A stretch of 8,881 bases of DNA from an uncultured Subdoligranulum sp. (GTDB taxonomy: Bacteria; Bacillota; Clostridia; Christensenellales; CAG-314). Below the pieces are notes generated by a model, which did no database searches, was not told the origin of the DNA, and saw only the letters and a program-made list of their open reading frames with translations. The translations under genes and the position numbers were made by a program. This document shows, in pieces, positions 6,644 through 8,881 of this stretch. The stretch spans positions 1 through 8,881 of the forward strand of contig URVX01000036.1 of assembly GCA_900551395.1 (NCBI GenBank), given 5' to 3'. Each line of letters opens with the position of its first letter. Within the stretch, counting starts at the first letter, position 1.

Positions 6644-6666
6644 TGTATTCACCGGATGCGGAAATT

Positions 6667-7740
6667 ATGAGAAAGAACAATTCGGATTATTTTGCGGACA
6701 GAGAATACGACTGCGGCGAAAAAATAAATATTTTGCTGGAAAATGATTTGCCTGATTTCTGCAGAGAGTTTTTTATCGGAATTCAGAGCAGGACTTCGCC
6801 GTTGACGCGCTTGAATTATGCTTATGATTTAAAAGTTTTTTTCAGATTTCTCGTTTCGGAGATAAAAAAATTTTCAGGGCGTCGCATAAAAGACTTGATT
6901 GTAAGCGATTTGGAAAATATCTCCTCTTTCGACCTTGAATTTTATTTGAATTATTTGACGTGCTACTATACCGACGACGGCCGTCAGGTAAAAAATTCCG
7001 AAAACGGAAAGGCAAGAAAGCTTTCTGCGGTGAGACATCTTTACAAATATTTTTTTAAAAAGGGAAGCTTATCCCGCAATATGGCAGAGCGTGTTGATAC
7101 GCCGAAAATCCACGACAAGGAAATAATTCGCCTTGAAAAAGACGAAATTCCCGCGTTGCTTTGCGCTGCGGAAACGGGCGGCGGGCTTGGCGGTCGTCAG
7201 GAATCCTTTCACAAGCACACCAAAATCCGCGACTCCGCTATCATCGCTTTGTTTCTCGGCACGGGAATCCGAAACAGCGAGTTGGTAGGCTTGAATATCG
7301 ATGACGTTGATTTTGCAAACAACAGTTTTGTCGTAACCAGAAAAGGAGGAAATCGCGTTATCCTCTATTTCAATGAATAGGTAGGCGGCTTTTTGAGAGA
7401 TTATTACGAGCAAAGATTGTCTAACAAGGCTGCCGCTCCGGACGACAAGGCATTGTTTTTGTCGCTGCAAAATACGAGAATAACCACGAGAGCGGTACAA
7501 AATATAGTAAAGAAATACAGCGGAGTCGCCGCTCCTTTGAAAAAAATCACTCCGCACAAGCTCAGAAGCACTTTTGGCACTCAATTATATCGAAATACGG
7601 GAGATATATACGTCGTGGCGGATGTGTTGGGACATAAGGATGTGAACACGACAAAAAAGCATTACGCTGCGATAACCGACGATATCAGGCGAAAAGCCGC
7701 TGCGGAAATAAGTATTACCGACAGCGATAAAAACAAATAA
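6667..7740 (+). pseudogene. Xer-type tyrosine recombinase, interrupted by one in-frame TAG
   Basis: Tyrosine recombinases of this type catalyse strand exchange at short sites; XerC/XerD resolve chromosome dimers at dif. Codon 238 (7378-7380) is TAG, and the same frame continues without a shift to TAA at 7740, 357 codons in all. The N-terminal SAM-like DNA-binding domain covers about 28-150. The catalytic domain retains every key residue: R202 (GTGIRNSEL), K226 (TRKGGN), H297-x-x-R300 (HKLRSTFG), H323 (LGHKDVNTT) and Y333 (KKHYAAI). The HxxR, His and nucleophilic Tyr lie after the stop, so the 237-residue product should be inactive. A stretch before the first catalytic Arg (GLGGRQESFHKHTKIRD) is of a kind I associate with chromosomal clostridial Xer-like proteins. 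The start is ATG 6667 on promoter evidence; the ribosome binding site is weak. Either a recent nonsense mutation, a sequencing error or readthrough. XerC versus XerD cannot be decided. Confidence 0.88.
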
Positions 7741-7758
7741 ATTCAATTAAATTAATTA

Positions 7759-7785
7759 AAAAGACCGCGCGTTACGCGGTCTTTT
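7759..7785. terminator. Bidirectional terminator between the recombinase and the PLP lyase gene
   Basis: AAAAGACCGCG (7759-7769) pairs perfectly with CGCGGTCTTTT (7775-7785) around a 5-nt loop. T-rich sequence follows on the minus strand and a shorter T run on the plus strand. The TAA stop of the PLP lyase gene (7774-7772) is in the loop, so the last codons of that gene form one arm of its own terminator. Confidence 0.85.
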
Positions 7786-8881
7786 GGTTTAATGAGAGAA
7801 AATGCTCTACTGCTTTCTGCGCCACGATTTTTATATGCTCGTATGTCAATCCCCCTTGAAGATAAGCCGTATACGGCGGCTTTATCGGTGCGTCGCAGCT
7901 TAATTCAATGGATGCTCCCTGAACAAAACAGCCCGCCGCCATAATTACCTGGTCTTCGTAGCCCGGCATAGCCCAAGGCTCGGGAGAAACATAACCGTCT
8001 ATAGGTGAGTTTGCCTGAATCAGCCTGCAAAAATCTATCAGCTTTTGTTTGTCGTTAAATTTGACGGAGCATATAATATCGCCGAGCCTGCTTCGGGGAG
8101 CCGGCAGCGTTTCAAAACCCATGAGAGACATACATTTTGCCAAAAGCAAAGCCCCTTTCAAGGCTTGCGCGACTGTGTGCGGCGCCAAAAAAATGCCTTG
8201 AAAAAAATTTCTGTAACCGCCCTCATATGAACCCACCTCGTTCCCCGTTGACGGCGTCGTAAGTTTTTTTGCGGCAAGCTCGACCAAGTCCCTTCGTCCC
8301 GCGATATATCCTCCGGTAGGCGCCAGACCTCCTCCGGCATTTTTTATCAATGAGCCGGCAATAATGTCGACTCCGCAGGCTGTCGGCTCCGTTTCCTCTA
8401 CAAATTCTCCGTAGCAGTTGTCCGCCATAATCACAGAACGAGGCGATGCTTTACGAATCAAGCCTATTGCCTCCTTGAAATCTTCGATAGTCAAAGCGTC
8501 ACGCCAGGCATAGCCTCGAGACCGTTGGAAATAAATCAGCTTAGGTTGATTTTTTTCGAGATATCGGCAGATCTCGGGCAGGTTTATCTTTCCGTCGGAA
8601 AGCTCGATTTGATGAAAATTTACTCCGAAATCCTTGAGAGAGCCGTTGTTGTTTCCGATTATTACGTCGTTGAGCGTGTCATAAACGCTTCCGGTAACGG
8701 AGAGCAGCGTGTCGCCGGGGCGCAAAATACCGAACAATGCCAATGTCAAAGCGTGCGTGCCGGACACAATAAGCGGGCTTACAAGCGCGCTTTCGGCGTC
8801 CAGCGCCTGTGCGAACACCTTATTGAGTGCGTCGCGCCCGACATCGTCGTAGCCATAACCGTTTGTTCCCGCAAAATGTCG
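7772..8881 (-). CDS. Methionine gamma-lyase / 'aluminium resistance' family PLP enzyme, 5' end beyond the window
   Basis: This is a fold-type I PLP enzyme of the Cys/Met metabolism superfamily, in the subfamily annotated as methionine gamma-lyase family or aluminium resistance protein (B. subtilis YnbB-like). The reaction is presumed cleavage of a sulfur amino acid; the true substrate is uncertain. The frame stays open to the right edge, and the codons there read HFAGTNGYGYDDVGRD, the family's N-terminal block, so about 369 of an expected 410-420 residues are visible and the start is missing. A GTG at 8818 is an internal Val, not the start. Numbered from the window edge, SGTHAL (about 40-45) is the PLP phosphate loop, D154 in MADNCYGEF should contact the pyridine nitrogen, and K180 in GSLIKNAGGG is the expected Schiff-base lysine. 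No disruption is seen. It converges on the recombinase gene. Confidence 0.92.
   Translation of the reverse strand, partial: RHFAGTNGYGYDDVGRDALNKVFAQALDAESALVSPLIVSGTHALTLALFGILRPGDTLLSVTGSVYDTLNDVIIGNNNGSLKDFGVNFHQIELSDGKINLPEICRYLEKNQPKLIYFQRSRGYAWRDALTIEDFKEAIGLIRKASPRSVIMADNCYGEFVEETEPTACGVDIIAGSLIKNAGGGLAPTGGYIAGRRDLVELAAKKLTTPSTGNEVGSYEGGYRNFFQGIFLAPHTVAQALKGALLLAKCMSLMGFETLPAPRSRLGDIICSVKFNDKQKLIDFCRLIQANSPIDGYVSPEPWAMPGYEDQVIMAAGCFVQGASIELSCDAPIKPPYTAYLQGGLTYEHIKIVAQKAVEHFLSLNQKTA

Noticed and set aside
6643..6666. TTG at 6643 as the start of the recombinase
   Set aside because: It begins on the last base of a perfect TATAAT -10 box and so precedes the predicted transcript; ATG 6667 is preferred.
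7341..7350. AAAAGGAGGA inside the recombinase as a ribosome binding site allowing restart after the TAG
   Set aside because: It encodes the conserved RKGG segment. The next ATG (7373) is in another frame and stops at once, and the TTG at 7393 is too far away.
8816..8818. GTG as the start of the PLP lyase
   Set aside because: The frame stays open upstream to the window edge and encodes the conserved family block HFAGTNGYGYDDVGRD, so the GTG is an internal valine.

Overview
The window looks like ordinary chromosomal backbone of a low-to-mid GC Gram-positive bacterium, most likely an uncultured member of the Clostridia (Bacillota). The evidence is a membrane-anchored RNase Y, AGGAGG-type ribosome binding sites, a clostridial-type PadR regulator, a clostridial-type Xer recombinase and a PLP enzyme of the methionine gamma-lyase/'aluminium resistance' family. 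The genus cannot be named from this sequence. Visible stop codons of intact genes are TAA, or TGA once, and the code appears standard.

Layout from left to right. Positions 1-209 hold the promoter and leader of rny, which fills 210-1808 and ends at a strong terminator. A single tRNA-Trp(CCA) gene with its own near-consensus promoter and terminator follows (1865-2037). On the minus strand lies a cardiolipin synthase gene (2099-3709), divergent from ribonuclease HI (3821-4267) across about 110 bp. A two-way hairpin separates rnhA from a convergent minus-strand gene (4331-5656) encoding an unusual PadR-type regulator: a winged-helix head, a long polar linker and four predicted membrane helices. 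Its promoter carries an inverted repeat over the predicted transcription start, consistent with autoregulation. Divergent from it is a YgjP/DUF45-type zinc metallopeptidase (5835-6497), closed by a perfect 17-bp hairpin. A Xer-type tyrosine recombinase follows (6667-7740); all its catalytic residues are present but one in-frame TAG splits it. The window ends inside a minus-strand PLP lyase gene that runs off the right edge (7772-8881).

The genes are mostly single transcription units bounded by hairpins rather than one operon, and their jobs are housekeeping: RNA decay, tRNA, phospholipid synthesis, R-loop/RNA primer removal, proteolysis and DNA recombination. There is no CRISPR array, insertion sequence, phage module or recognisable defence system. 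The points most worth a second look are the membrane-anchored PadR protein with its putative operator, the amber-interrupted recombinase, and the cls/rnhA promoter pair, whose -10 boxes sit almost on the start codons.
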